From contig NJPS01000040.1 of assembly GCA_002946415.1 (NCBI GenBank), positions 124,001-188,000 on the forward strand: a DNA stretch of 64,000 bases. Direction: 5' to 3'. A program made the position numbers and the translations under genes. The notes under the pieces are model-generated. The model made no database searches. It worked only from the letters and a program-made list of their open reading frames with translations, and was not told where the DNA came from. The stretch's first letter is position 1. Each line of letters opens with the position of its first letter. The DNA is from Rutstroemia sp. NJR-2017a BVV2 (lineage: Eukaryota > Ascomycota > Leotiomycetes > Helotiales > Rutstroemiaceae). Below, one piece after another: positions 23,794 to 36,515 of the stretch.

Positions 23794-25255
23794 ATGGAGT
23801 TGACCCCTCAATCCACACGTTCACCGACGCCGCCTTTCGCATACCAAAACGACACACAGCCCCTCTTTGAATATCCTTCTCCAGCCCAGAGTGATTCAAG
23901 GTACAAATCAACAGACCCAGGCCAAGGCTTAGGTGTCTATTCTTGCTCCATAGCAGGATCCTCAACAATGGACAGTCATGATGTTCACACCGAGCCACAA
24001 GGCCAATCTCCCGAAGCTACCAACCATTGGTTGAACACCACAATACAGAATCGTGGTACGCCCAGGTCACCACGGTCCACGCCTAACATCCTTTCTGCTG
24101 AATATGATCCTTTTGCCTCCTATAATTCGGCAGTCTCAGCACCGTTCACCACTGATATATATACTTCCACCCAAACTGCCGAAGTCCCTGTTCTTCCAGC
24201 TTCACCACTCTTGTCTAGCAACACTTCTCAGCGCTCCTCACTCTCATCTGCCCCACCCTCGGAGATATTCACTCAAGCTGGATCACTCCCATCGTACACA
24301 CCACGCATCAAAATGGAAGATCATTCAGACTATGCTCCAAGTGGTGACTCCTACTCACTTGGTTCACCTCAGAGTGCTCACACTCCATACGTGACTTCTG
24401 CAAACACCTACCCGGGAACTCTCGAAGGAACATACTATGACCACTCTGGATGGGGAGCAAAACTCGAGTATTCCACGAGCTCAGATTTACCACCATTCTC
24501 TGCGCTTCCCCTCCCAACATTTGAAAGAAGATCAATTAGCCAGGATAGGTCACCCATACAAGATGTTCATCGTCCAAGCGCCGTACCACGGACCAGGACG
24601 ATTCGGAAAACAACAACCGAAAAAGAAGCCAATTTCCAGTGCCGTGTGAAAGGTTGCGGAAAGTACTTCAGCCGTAGCTACAACTACAAAGCCCACATGG
24701 AGACTCACGAGCCGGACCGAGAATATCCATTCCCATGCCCAGTTGAGAATTGTACCAAGAAGTTTGTCCGTAAAACAGATCTACAACGTCACAACCAGAG
24801 CGTGCACATGAAGCAGAGAAACCACAAATGCGATTATTGTGGTAGATTCTTTGCTCGCAAGGATACTTTGAGGAGGTGAGTCCATTCGTTTGTATGATGA
24901 ATTATATCGCCAAGCAGCTAACCATTAACACAGGCATATGGAAGACGGATGCTCAAAACGATTCGACATTGAGACAGTTGATTTTCGTCCTCAACACTAC
25001 AGCGTTGGCAGTGACCCTATGAACCCCCTAAAGCTGGTACTTCCTCACCACGACCATATGGGACGTTCGTCCTACATTTCACATTCCCATTACTCGCCGT
25101 CCCCACCTCTAGCAGGAAGCTCCACACATACGCCTCACGATGCACTCACCAGCCCTCTCACGTCAGCCTCCTCAGGGGCTCCTTACCTCGCACGACATGA
25201 ATACATGACGGCGGGCCCGGAACATCACAGTCATGAAGCTGTTTGGAGCAACTGA
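23794..25255 (+). CDS. C2H2 zinc-finger transcription factor
   Basis: Exons 23794-24875 and 24934-25255 (58-bp intron, phase 2) encode 467 residues. The start ATG lies in a CACCATGG context. Residues 1-280 are Ser/Pro/Tyr-rich, likely activation region. Three fingers follow: C-x4-C-x12-H-x3-H from Cys283, C-x4-C-x12-H-x4-H from Cys315, and C-x2-C-x12-H-x4-C from Cys346, so the third ends in Cys instead of His. The intron falls inside finger 3, just before its His. A His/Ser/Pro-rich tail follows. This is a nuclear DNA-binding protein; the target genes are unknown. It lies between two gene-poor regions, with an unusually long non-coding 3' side. Confidence 0.85.
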
Positions 25256-27193
25256 GCGAGCCATCATGCGATCCGCACATGTTCGTTTCAGCGCTTTCGC
25301 TTCGGTGTGGAAATTTGATCATGTTTAACGAGCCAAACAACGACGATGGCATTCTTAGCCGATTTATGCAACTGCGAATGATTACACCTCTCAGCCCTAG
25401 AACCGAAACCAATCAATCGATCAATCAATCTATCTCAAGCTTCATCCCGCAACGAACGCATAAGGGACTCCTTTACGATACTTTTCTGACACCGAAGTTT
25501 TATTCCCAGTCCAGCTTACGATTTTCCCAATCTTCCATTCATTGTTTCCAGAAAACGTCCCGAGCTGCATCTTGCTTGCATCACGCATTGCGACGTCACA
25601 CACACATACACTCACGTACACACACGCACGCATTTGTACTACTACAGGACCACACCCTCGCAAAACTGTCATCATGCTGTAATCATGTCAGCACCAAGCC
25701 CAGCATCGGTATCGCATTCCCGTGCTTACATCGGCCGAAGGCTGTGAATCACACTGGGCGGTGGGGTTACACCAAACAGGCACACACACAAACAGCCGAA
25801 TGCGATTGTGGGATTGGAGTGCATGTACGAGTTTTCGAGTACATTACACACACACAGAGCAAAGTACTGTCACATCCGGTGACAGATGCTGCACCCCGAA
25901 ATCATCGCAATCGCTATCGCGACCTCACACATAACGATTTAAATGAAAATCGGGGGGACGTCTTACATCACATTTTCCTTCCTTGATTGATGGATGGTAC
26001 TGAGCCTTTTCGCTTTTCATACCCACCGTACACTAAATCTTCTATTTTCGACGTCGTGTTTTTTTTTATGCGTCTCTGTATTATCTAGCTGTTTATTGTT
26101 TTATTCTATTTTCTTCTTCTTCTTCTTTTGTCTTTCACACACACTCTCTCTCCTCCTACCTTGAGACGACGAGATGAGTAATTTTTTTTTTCACACTGTT
26201 TATTTGTTTCTTTTATGATGTTGACGCGGGCGGAAAATACCCTCTCTTCTTCCCCTGGTTCCTCGGTGAGAGGATGAGGAAAGAAGGGTAGTACGAATGA
26301 ACTTAGGCAGGACAGGACAGGCAGGACTGGGCAGGGCAGGGCATATTCTTTTCCCATCTCTCTCTCCTGTGTTTTCTCTTTTTTTTACAGAGCTTGGGAG
26401 AATTACATTTTACATACACACGCACATACATACACGTGAACGAATGGCTTGGATTGGGTCTTGGGAAATGGGCATGCTTCATTGGAAATGAAATGGGTAA
26501 ATGGGATTGGGACGGGTTTCTCTTTTTTTTTTTTTTTGATTTGATTATTATTGACCAGGATCCGGATCTGGATCTGGAGGAAGGGAGGAAAATTATCTTG
26601 ATGGGCACTTTTTGGGGGGGGATGGATATGAAGGGACGAGGGACGATGCTCTCTTCCTCCTTCGATATATGTGTTATTACTACAGAACGTTTTATGTTTC
26701 TACTCTTTTTCCCTATGGTGATGCAGAAAAGATTATTTTCGGATGCGATGGATGCGGGCAGAGATAGGCGGGGAAAATGTCTAGACAGAACAGGACTTCG
26801 TTTGTCCTAAAAATTCTATTTATGCTCTTTTACTACTACTTCCTGGCTATAATCTTGTATGTATGGAGAGAGAGAAAAAGAGTCCCTTATTTGCAAGGGC
26901 GTGGGGGAGACAACTTTAGATAGCAAAATTCGGATCCGAATTACTTAACTTAACTTAACTAAAGCTAAGGAATCAAAAAGCGAGACCGAGACCGAATTAC
27001 ATATCCCATCCCCCTGGTTTCGATTTACTATACTATATTCTTTTACGCCCTGTAACTTACTTAGGATAGAGGTAGGTACGTACTATACTGTATACCGTGC
27101 CTATTTTCAGAATGTTCTTCGAATGCTGTGAGTGAGAAAGAAGGTCGTGTTACCGAATAAGTTGGTGAATTTTTAATTACTATTGTTGATAAC

Positions 27194-27425
27194 TATGATA
27201 TGATATGATATGATATGGGCAAGGGTCGCGGAGTTTAGCAGTCAGTGGGCTGGGGGAAAGAAAGCGTGCGGCTAGCCTGTTTGGGGTTTTCACGAACGGG
27301 CCAATAGATGGTTGGTTGGTTGGTTGGTGGGTTGGGGATTGGGTTTTGGGGGGTGGGGGATGAGTGAGGTGAGTGAGGGAGTGAGGGAGTGAGTGAGTGA
27401 AGGTTGGTGGATGGATGGATAATTT
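27194..27425. repeat. Cluster of simple repeats
   Basis: Three adjacent short arrays: (GATAT)n near 27194-27217, (TTGG)n near 27309-27330 and a GAGTGAG-type array at about 27361-27400, followed by TGGA repeats. Strongly G-rich on the plus strand. Confidence 0.8.
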
Positions 27426-30400
27426 GCTTGAGCGATTATTGCAGACAGGACAGCAAACACACAAACAGGCAGCAGCGCTTGCAGCCTGAGATCGACGTAA
27501 GGGTGCGATTTGACGTGGTTAGAGCGGCGGACTGAGTGACTACCTACCGGAACTAGTTGGGAAGAAAGGTACGAGATGAGGTAGGGGGAGGGGGGGGGAG
27601 GTGAGGCTGGACGGTTGTTGGAATGGTATGTTATTTTATGGGGCTACGAGGAAATGCTGTGCTGTGTGTGGTAGGCAGGTAGGGGGTCTGGCAGCAGATG
27701 ATGCGCTGCATGTAAGAAAGGACCAACTTTGAGCCGGGTCCACGGGGCTCCCAGGAAAGAACGGATGGTTCTTGGAGGCTGGGCTGGGCTTGGTGGAGGG
27801 TGGAGGGTGGAGGGTGTAGGGGTGGCTTGGATGTTTGGGTTGTGCTGTAAGCGAAGATGTGAGAGGCAGAGAAGGACAAAATTGCAGAAAGCTACTTCAG
27901 TCCACGGCCGGGGATGAGGAAGGGTACTTGCCGTATGTATGTATGTACTTGGGTCGAAGAATAGTAACATTTCATGGATCTCCGGACTCGATACAGAAGG
28001 AGATACGTCGCAGGTGGTATGATTTTCCACCAACAATTGGGGATGGACCTGGTGAAAATTGGGCTGTCAGGGTTGTTGTGAGAAAAACGGGTGCATCTCT
28101 AGCCGTCTAGGTTGGTCGCAGTCGTTCCGCTGGATTGGAGAGCTCTTCGATTGGACGCGGACAGGACGAGGTAATTTATTGGTTTGGCTGGGCTCCGCAC
28201 GGCGTACATATCCATGCCAATCGGAGCGTCGTTTAGCAAACCCCGCAAACGAAATCGGTGATTGTGCGAAATCCGGCCAAAGAGATGCGATGCTCAGGAC
28301 GATAACCGCGCGGGTTTCTGCTGGATAAGGTTATGTGCTGTTATGTGCTGTCTTCGCATTTTGTCACGTCGTTCCAACTGTTATGTTTACGTTATTGTAT
28401 TGATCAAATCAGATGTCGGCCGATTTGCAGGACGTTCGCCGAGGTCGAGAGGGAAGATTCGCACGTCGTCTTTGCGAGAAAGGGTCGGACATCGGTGCTA
28501 GATCAGGGAGGGTGGGTGTGAGCAACCAGAGCACATGTTACATCTGGCAGCCTTTACTTTTGCTTGTCGTGCTCGTGGCAACGCTGCTGATTATTTTCAT
28601 TTTTGCTAAAGAGGGGGAACGAATGCAGCCCTTTCGTCGCTTGCAGGTGGTAGGGTTGCATTTCCCATCCGAAAGGTCTGCAAGATACTTAGTATGACGC
28701 CGAGTACTGCTCGAAATGGATAAGACCGTTCTTGTGTTACACACCAATCGAAGGTTTCAGAAGATCTTGAAACAAACGAGCGTTGAGGGCTGAAAAATGA
28801 TCATCGGCCGGAAAGCCTTTTCATCACATCACCAAGGCCAAGGAGAAGAGACTTTTTGAGCTAGGCAGGCACCACGCCAGTGCCAATGCTTGCTACGGCT
28901 GTTATGGCGGCGGCTATCATCTCGTCTATGGTTCAATCTAAACGCACCGATCAGGATAGGTATTCAGGCTTTGTGAGATTGATGAGGTCAGCTCGCGTGA
29001 TGAATATGGGTGAGAAAGCGGAGGTACTGTACTATCGCAATCGATAGTGGCAAGTGTGACGGAAGAAGGTTATGGGGAGCAGAACAGGGATGGGCGAACA
29101 TGCGAGAGTCATATTGCTGGCCATGCTGAAAGAAACGAGATTACACACAATTATTCATTTCTTGCCTGCCATTACTCAGTCCAGATGCGATGCTCTCCAC
29201 AGTGCGAACCTTGGAACCGATTGCAAATGGCTCGATATACGAGGGCCCTGCAGCGTTGCCATCCATGCGTGTCGTGACGGGTTCTTGTTGATTTCTCGGG
29301 AGCCCCGCATCTCTTGCAATTGTACCTCCCCGAGAGAGTGTGCATTTGCGTGTTAGGCACGTACAGTAGAGGTTTTCTGAAGATAAAAATGGCATATATG
29401 GGGTGTGCCGCGCATGGCGTTGGCTCTACCTATACAGAGAAATAGATCAGCCAGAGCTAACCTGGGCTGGACAATGACCACAGCGTCGGAGTCGTAGATT
29501 CCAATCAGCCCTGGCCAATGCAGTGGAGCGTGTGTGATGTTGATGAGTTCTGCGAATGTCTTCAAAATAGAAGGTGTGTACGAGAATGACGGCAGCGCCT
29601 CGGACCCAAAAACTGAAATGAGGACGACCTTGAGCTGCAGTCAATGCTAGGTACAGAGTCTCGCGAGAGTGCACAATGCAACTCTTACTGAATTGCCGGT
29701 GGAAGATTGTACCGGTGCTGGTGCTTATGTAATCCACGGTTCTACGGACTTGCGAACTACTGCAACAGAAGTTTGCTTTGTTTTGGCCCCAATCCAATCA
29801 TGCACTACTCTACTCATCCGTCACCCTTCAATCCATCATTCATCTAAATGTTTCTATTCTTAAATCTCCTTTTATCCCACACACCAACTACTAGCTGCTT
29901 GCTAAGGTTGTATTCTGCATCCAGTAGTATTTGGTATTTTGATGGGTCTCCATCGTTGATTATTTTGAATATTCAAACGGCCATCTCGGCTTCAAGCAGC
30001 GTTGGCCCATGTTGCGGTCTCCCATTTCTAGAAAGAAAGAAAAGCCAAGGTCCGGGACAAAGAGAGCCACATCTACTGAAGCGGCAGTTGTCTCATTGGC
30101 ACGCAATATCTCAATCTATATCCAGGGCTGATCTGACAGCGCCTTCTCACATCACATCTTATCTCATTTGTCGCGTCTCAAATCTCAACTGGGAAGTACC
30201 TTCGACCCTTTTCTTCTATGCCGCCACTTCCCGTCCCTCATCTGGCCCCCACGGCCAAGACACATTTATCACCAGATTCTTACTGTCCCTGCTCCACTCA
30301 CTCCATAGTCGAGATCGTCAATGAGGATGCTGCACTGCGGAGTGCGAAGAACGCCATCTCTTGAACGATGGATTCCGTTTCATCTTCTTACTTCGCCTCC

Positions 30401-30484
30401 TTGTCTATCACTTACGATCCCCTGTTCGACAGACATGTTTACTTGGATATTTACGTACAGAAGGTCATACTGAAGTCATTATAG

Positions 30485-30544
30485 CACGTTTAGAAAAACG
30501 TGGGTGACACGCTGTTAGGATGTTACCAGGTTCGGGAACCTGGT
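30485..30544. other. Two adjacent perfect inverted repeats
   Basis: CACGTTT / AAACGTG with a 4-base loop at 30485-30502, and a 20-bp near-perfect palindrome with 9-base arms ACCAGGTTC / GAACCTGGT around GG at 30525-30544. Not inside any gene I can support; could be a protein-binding palindrome. Confidence 0.5.
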
Positions 30545-33500
30545 TGACCTTCCTAGTCGGGCAAGAGAAAGCCACCATGACCGGATAACACCCACCATGA
30601 GTCTTGTGCAGATGCTCTCAAGAGTATTATTGGACGAGCTCATCCTAATTTGGCATATTTCGACAATCCTGTACGATGGTCACTGGTCTGCCATCTGGAT
30701 TCTAAATCTGGGATTAATGATGTGGTCTCGTTCGTAGCTACGTAATGGCATTTTCCGAGAAGTCTCGTAACTCGTTGCCGATATTGGGACCCTCGATTTT
30801 CTCGGGGCAAACTCTGAACATCGGAGATGATTCCTTCTCGAATGTGCCTAGTAGTGATCCATCTGCTAAGGAAGCATGGCTTAGGAGGCGTGGAACTCAA
30901 TCACTACATCCGCCATAGATCTCACAGCGTCGTCCCGTTCCGTAGGGCACAGTCTGCACATACACTGGCAGTAAACCCCGTGGTATCCACGCCATATACT
31001 CCTCCTGGTTCTTGCGCAACTACCTGCGCTTAAAAGATCTTCCGCGGGGTGGATCATTGCGGCAATTCCAGCTAGAATCCGCATATCGGCCGTTGTTCCA
31101 CGATGTTCATACACCATCACCATCTACTTCGTATCATTGTGGTCACCTGTCCCTCTTCCTCCTTTTTCACTGCTACACTTCATTGATTCCCCTGCATCAA
31201 CATATTTCGACCCTAAAGCAGTTGAACTGACGAGATTTACAACCTTGAAGTATTATTGGTTAATCTTAACTAAACGACATTTTAGGTCGACTGTTCTGGA
31301 GGTCTAGTCATCCAATGAATGTTGATTTATGAGGCTGTGCCTCATAGATCATTCAGGGGTTTTTAGTTATCGAAGGAAGTTTCAGCCTTCGCTCGCATTG
31401 GACTCGTTCACAGGGCTGTAAGACAAATTCGGGTCTTTAATATGGTTAGTTCTTACAGAATGAGTAATATTCTCGGCTTATTTCCCGATTTATCTTGTAT
31501 TGTCATCGCGGCCGATGAGGCTTTGTGAGATAATACTTTATTGAGTTTAGGAAATTGCTCTCTCTTAGGAGTCGCTGTTCACGTCAAAATGATCTGCTAA
31601 GTGGCAGAGTGACATCCTCCACATGCATGGGCAGCCCGTTAGCTCGTTTACCTCGTTAAAACCGGATACACTGCGGAGTATCGCTGCACATATGACCGGA
31701 GTGGCTTTTGCCACCATATTGTGTGCTTCTCGGGCTTCTAACGACCTCGCATCTATAGCATGTAGCTGGTCCTTCATGCCTTTACTCAGAGATGATTTCG
31801 GTTGTTCATAGGATTCACTTAGCTTCTCTTGAAGCATTAGTCGCCGTTCTGGTACTGCTTGGATGTGTATTAAACACCGATATATACCTAGGGAGGTCAC
31901 CGACGTCGGCGACGCAATGTCGCTGGAATGCACTCGTCGCCGTAGAACGAGCTCCGAGACCTATCTTACCTAGCCTGGCATGGAGAAGAGGAGTCCCCAG
32001 GTTTACATGGATTAATTCCTACGCAAGATGTCCATACGAATCCACCCCCACCCAAAGCATGCAAGGCTGCGCTGCCGGTCAAATCCAACAATACCTACGT
32101 ACCACCCCACACTCGAGGGAATAAGCCAATCATCCAAAACTAAGGACTGAACTGAAGAATCTGCGTTTAATATATCATTCCCCTGCATGAGTATCAGGTG
32201 CTTGGGCAACTACATCCAGATCACACTCTACAAGATTTGCTCCTTCAGCCGAATCTTCATGTCTCAGTATGGCAATTGCTGTTGGAATTCATGTTGGTCC
32301 GGATATATCCGGAGCTTCCGGCTGGACGGCATATGTAGGAACTGCAGTCTGCATCACATCCGCCATGCCATCCGATGAGTATTGGTTACCAGACTCTCAA
32401 TTACACGACAATCTTTGCTGAAGAACTTCTGGTGTGGGTGGATGTTTCAACAATCAGGGTACCAAATCCTTTACGATAGCATTACTGAAGAAGCAGAAGA
32501 GCACCCTCGCTTCCGTCGCTGTGGTTATGTGCTACATGTTACGCTGACTCCTCTTCCACTGTGAAGATAAACAGTTGCACTGCAGTGGATGTATACGCAT
32601 GCGTGCGTGTGCATTTACGAAATTGACGAGAGGGCACTGCGTCGTGCATGCGATCCTAGTGCATCAGCACCTTGTTTTGAGGTCCTAACTCAAATTCTCG
32701 TCTCTGCATATTCTCTAACTCGTATCCCTCTTAGACCTTGGCTGTGACTTGTGTTGAGGAAGATTTGCCTATCACCGTTTCATCAAATGTTTTTGTGGCC
32801 CTCTGCAGGCCGTTATCCTAGCATAGCTGGGCTTTCTCAATGGACTTTAAGACGAACGCTGCGATGGCGAAGCCGACCATACAGAGACCAGGATCAAACG
32901 TACGTACATGCAGGATGGCCGCCTAGCTACCTTTGTGATACATGTCACAATAGGCATCACTGCAAGGCTCGACTTAGTCCAGACATGCAAGCAAGCAAGT
33001 TTTTGCCTGGAGATGCAATAGGATCAAGTTATGAGTCTTTTTCCTATACGAATGGTCTAGGGGAAAGTGATGACTTTACACCAGAATAACATGATCAAGG
33101 CTACCAATGTTCCACCGCGCATGCAGTCATTGAGGACACCTCATCACCCGAGCATCAAGAGCAAGGGAGAAGTCAATCTATATGGAGAAACGAGTCTTCA
33201 ATCCTATCGACTGCTTTGGTAAACTAATGCTCCCGTCACTTGACCATGCGCGATATAATTAATGACTCCGTACACGTAAACCACATCGCAGCAGCCTTGG
33301 TTGCTCATCGTACCCTCACCGTTTACCCCCTACCCCGAACGCTCTCTACAAACATGCGATATGCCTCGGAGATGGTATACTTGAGAGCGAGCCTAATGCA
33401 ACCAGTCTAGAGCAATGTATTCCTTGAAAGGCTATCCTCAAGGTAAAACCACTACTGGGAACTGTTGCATCGTTCCTCGTCTGGATTCGAGAGGCTCTGC

Positions 33501-34580
33501 GTGTGAATGAGTTCGAGACTTGAAAGGACTGTTGTGCTTGATATGCAATGTACCTTCTCTGTCTACAGAGCCTCAGTTCGCAAAAGTAAATTCATATCGA
33601 ACATGTCCCAATACTAATTCCAGCATTGAGTGCTGCCTGCTCTCTCCCTTCCCCTTCCACTTAGATAGAACTCGTTCTACGCGTTCAATACTTTGTAAAC
33701 AAGTAGCCTAACTTCAGTAATCAGAGCATAAGGCTCTTACTCTGTTCTTGCCGCTGCTACTCTGGGTTTCTCTCCTGATTATTCAGAAGAATATACATTC
33801 TCTTGCCTGTTGTCTAGCCTACCTCGCAAGATTCTTGTAGTCATCCCTCTTTTCACCTAAACTTACAGGTATACTGAGATATGTGTTTTCTTTCCTCTCT
33901 TAGTAGTTCATATGAACATTACTTGAGGGCATTAGATCCCCAGCAGCAAGCTAAGGCTCCCTTTCTCTTCATAGTAAAGTAGCTCCTCTAATTTATCTCT
34001 GCCTCCCAGGTGCCCATGATACTGAGATATCCAGGCAGTGGACAAACATATCTCCGATTCTAATCCTCTGCGAAAGAAATTGGCTGCTTTGCTCAACTAT
34101 ACAACACACACATATGCATACATAGCTCCAGTAACTCCTCTCCATCCGGTATCTTCCAACCTCACCCCATACTCCTTCATCCACCAAATTCAGCCTATTC
34201 TCGCATCGAAATCCACGACACAAACTCCCATTCCTCGAACCAAACTACACAGGAACCGGCTCCCCCCGACCGACCTCTTTCCTTCTTCTACCTCTCCCCA
34301 TACTTTCGTCATAATATGGCGCTTCTTTACGAAGGAGAGAAGTACACTGAGTTGAAACGGGCTGGAAGAAGAAGGACACTGTAAGATCGTACATCATAGA
34401 CTACGTGGAGGAGCTTCGCAGCACCGGGAACGCTGGCAGAGATGCTCGTGTGTGGAGAGATTTGGGTGTATGAGGTTATACCTGTAGCAGAGTAGATGAA
34501 TAACAATAATGGATAGAGGCCCTGGTAGCAAAGTGTTGTGAATATGTCCAATTTGAAGGGTATAAGCAAACTCATGTATT

Positions 34581-35865
34581 CTATATAACCATGCCTCCTT
34601 CCGTATTACTCAGTATATCTTCCTGGCCCTCCCCCTCCTCCTCTTCATCATCATCTTCATCCAGATCCTCCAGCGGAAACGTCAAGATCGCCGCAATCCC
34701 CCCCAACCCCTCCAACCTCTTCCCACTCTCATGCTCACTACTCAAAACCCTCGTCTCGCCACCCTCCTCCCTCACCCTATCCACCAACGTCACCCACCTC
34801 TTCCTGACCCCAATCTCCTGACTCCTAAACAGCGCATTACTAATAAGCAGAACCCCGCCGCCCCTCCCCACCGCCCCCTTCTCCACCGCCCTCTCCACCT
34901 CCGTCGGCCCATACCACGCCCTCCCATCATCTTTCCGCAGCATCTCCATAAAATCATCCATATACTTCGTCTCCCGCGCATACTTCGTATCGCTCAGCTT
35001 CGCCAGCACCTCCGGACTCTTCAGCACCTCGTTCAAACTATGCAGATGCCCCGAGCTGCTATGCACCACGACTAAATTCTTCCTATTCGCCAGCACCGCT
35101 TTCTTCCCCGCGCGCGTCGCATCGTCTAGGATAAACTTCTGAAACCCCGCAGCAACAAACCCCGGACTGGCCAGCAGCAGCGGCCGTGGCTGCGCAATGT
35201 CGACATGGCGAATTAGTGTCTCTAACACCAGCCGATAGAACTTCTCCATCCCTTTATCATGCTCGCCCGCTCGCCCGCTCCGTTTCCTCGGCACACTCGC
35301 CTCCACCCTCTGCTTCAACACCGTCTGATGCTCCGTAATCAGACAAATATTCGCAAGTCCCTCGTGCATCACCACGGCGGGGACCACGCCCTCTTTATCC
35401 ACGCGCGTCGCTTCGCGCACCACGTCCAGCGCAACCGAGTCCCAGCCGTCGTGTTTGATCAGCGTGAAATCCCGCTGCAGCTCCAGATCTAGCGTGTGGT
35501 ACTGCCCTTTCCGCACATGCTTGTTCTCTTCGCAGATCTGCCCGCTGACGTGCAGTTGCCCGGCTTGGGGATCGAAGTCCAGGGAGGTGACGCTGATGGC
35601 GAGGAACATGTGGATGCGCTGTGAGGACACGGTGCCCGTGTCGGCTTCGTGGGTTACGCGCCGGACGGCGGTGGCGCGGAGGATGTCGCGGGGTTCGATG
35701 AGGTTGTAGGCGTGCCACTGGGAGGGGTTAGTGGGAGAGCGGGGGGATGGAGAGAGAGAGGGAGGGATGGAAGGAGAGGGTGCGTACCATGTCTTCTGGT
35801 TCTTCGGGTTGGAGGGTCATGAAGCCGGTGCCATCGCGCTCGATGTTTTTCTTTACGAGGCGCAT
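34581..35865 (-). CDS. DOM34: Dom34/Pelota ribosome-rescue factor
   Basis: eRF1-like factor that, with Hbs1, dissociates stalled ribosomes in no-go and non-stop decay. Exons, in minus order, are 35865-35788 (26 codons, MRLVKKNIERDGTGFMTLQP onward) and 35717-34581; the 70-bp intron between them is in phase 0. Product 404 residues. The N-terminal Sm-like domain runs to about residue 130, with the typical WHAYNLIEPRDILRA segment at the start of exon 2. The eRF1-like domains 2 and 3 follow (LLLASPGF and the ALFRSQEIGVRKR stretch). The C-terminus is strongly acidic (EDLDEDDDEEEEGEG), as is common in the family. It lacks the GGQ loop of eRF1, as expected. Divergent from the aldo-keto reductase, 650 bp between starts. 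Confidence 0.92.
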
Positions 35866-36515
35866 GGCGTTAGGTTGATCTCTGTGAGGATGCTGGGCGC
35901 AGCTCTGGGGAATATATCTTTAGAGCTCAGGGCTATGGGGTATAGAAGGTCGACGGCGATCGGTATTCGAGGGGGACTTTTCGAGGATGCTTTGCGATTT
36001 ATCTTGTAATAATACTCTAATCTTCCCAGACTGTGTGCGGGGGGCTAAGGATAAATTTATGGCGGGGTAGTTGAGTGAAGATTCGTGATGTATGTGAGCA
36101 GCAATGTTCGTAGAAAAGCGAAATAAATATATCAAAATTGTCCTGACCGAGCCCTACTGAATATTTCGATCCAGTTCAGTACAGATATAAATCTTCTCCC
36201 GGCAAAACTGGTAAATTGTTCGTTGGTCGAGACGCCGAAATCTTTGCAGCGAAAGAGTGGAAAGACGAGAATATGACGTACTGTACCCGGTACCGTACCC
36301 CAGAGCTCCTAAGCTTTCCACACCCGCAGTTACAGTACGGACTTAAAGAATTGCTTGTAAAACCCTTGCCGAATTGAAGACATCATTCACTTATGTAGCT
36401 ATTAGAAATCAGAATGTGACTATCACATACATATATGTATATAAAGCGCCGAGTCCACTGTTCGACATTGTCTTGATAATATCCGTTCATTTCCCTTCTC
36501 TTCCCCCACAGTATC
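35866..36515. promoter_or_regulatory. Shared divergent promoter region of DOM34 and the aldo-keto reductase
   Basis: 650 bp between two divergent start codons. Includes a GTACC-rich patch near 36278-36300 and a TATATA run near 36430-36440, about 80 bp before the reductase start. I see no coding frame with support. Confidence 0.4.

Larger units (their letters stand above)
25256..34580. other. 9.3-kb region without supportable genes
   Basis: Begins with a CA/TC-rich, probably transcribed 3' flank of the zinc-finger gene and polyT tracts near 26050-26540, then G-rich simple repeats at 27.2-27.9 kb. After that I find only short overlapping frames on both strands. Those with some appeal (28413-28697 plus, one hydrophobic segment; 31565-31933 minus, helical) lack splice or family support. 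No transposase, reverse transcriptase or long terminal repeat was recognised. Confidence 0.45.

Noticed and set aside
28413..28697. Small frame with one hydrophobic segment
   Set aside because: Arg/Gly-rich flanks look like translated non-coding DNA; no conserved features and surrounded by similar random frames.
31565..31933. 122-codon minus-strand frame with a helical segment
   Set aside because: No recognisable family, no neighbouring exons and no promoter context.
34731..35075. Pro/His-rich plus-strand frame over DOM34
   Set aside because: Antisense shadow of the DOM34 coding region.
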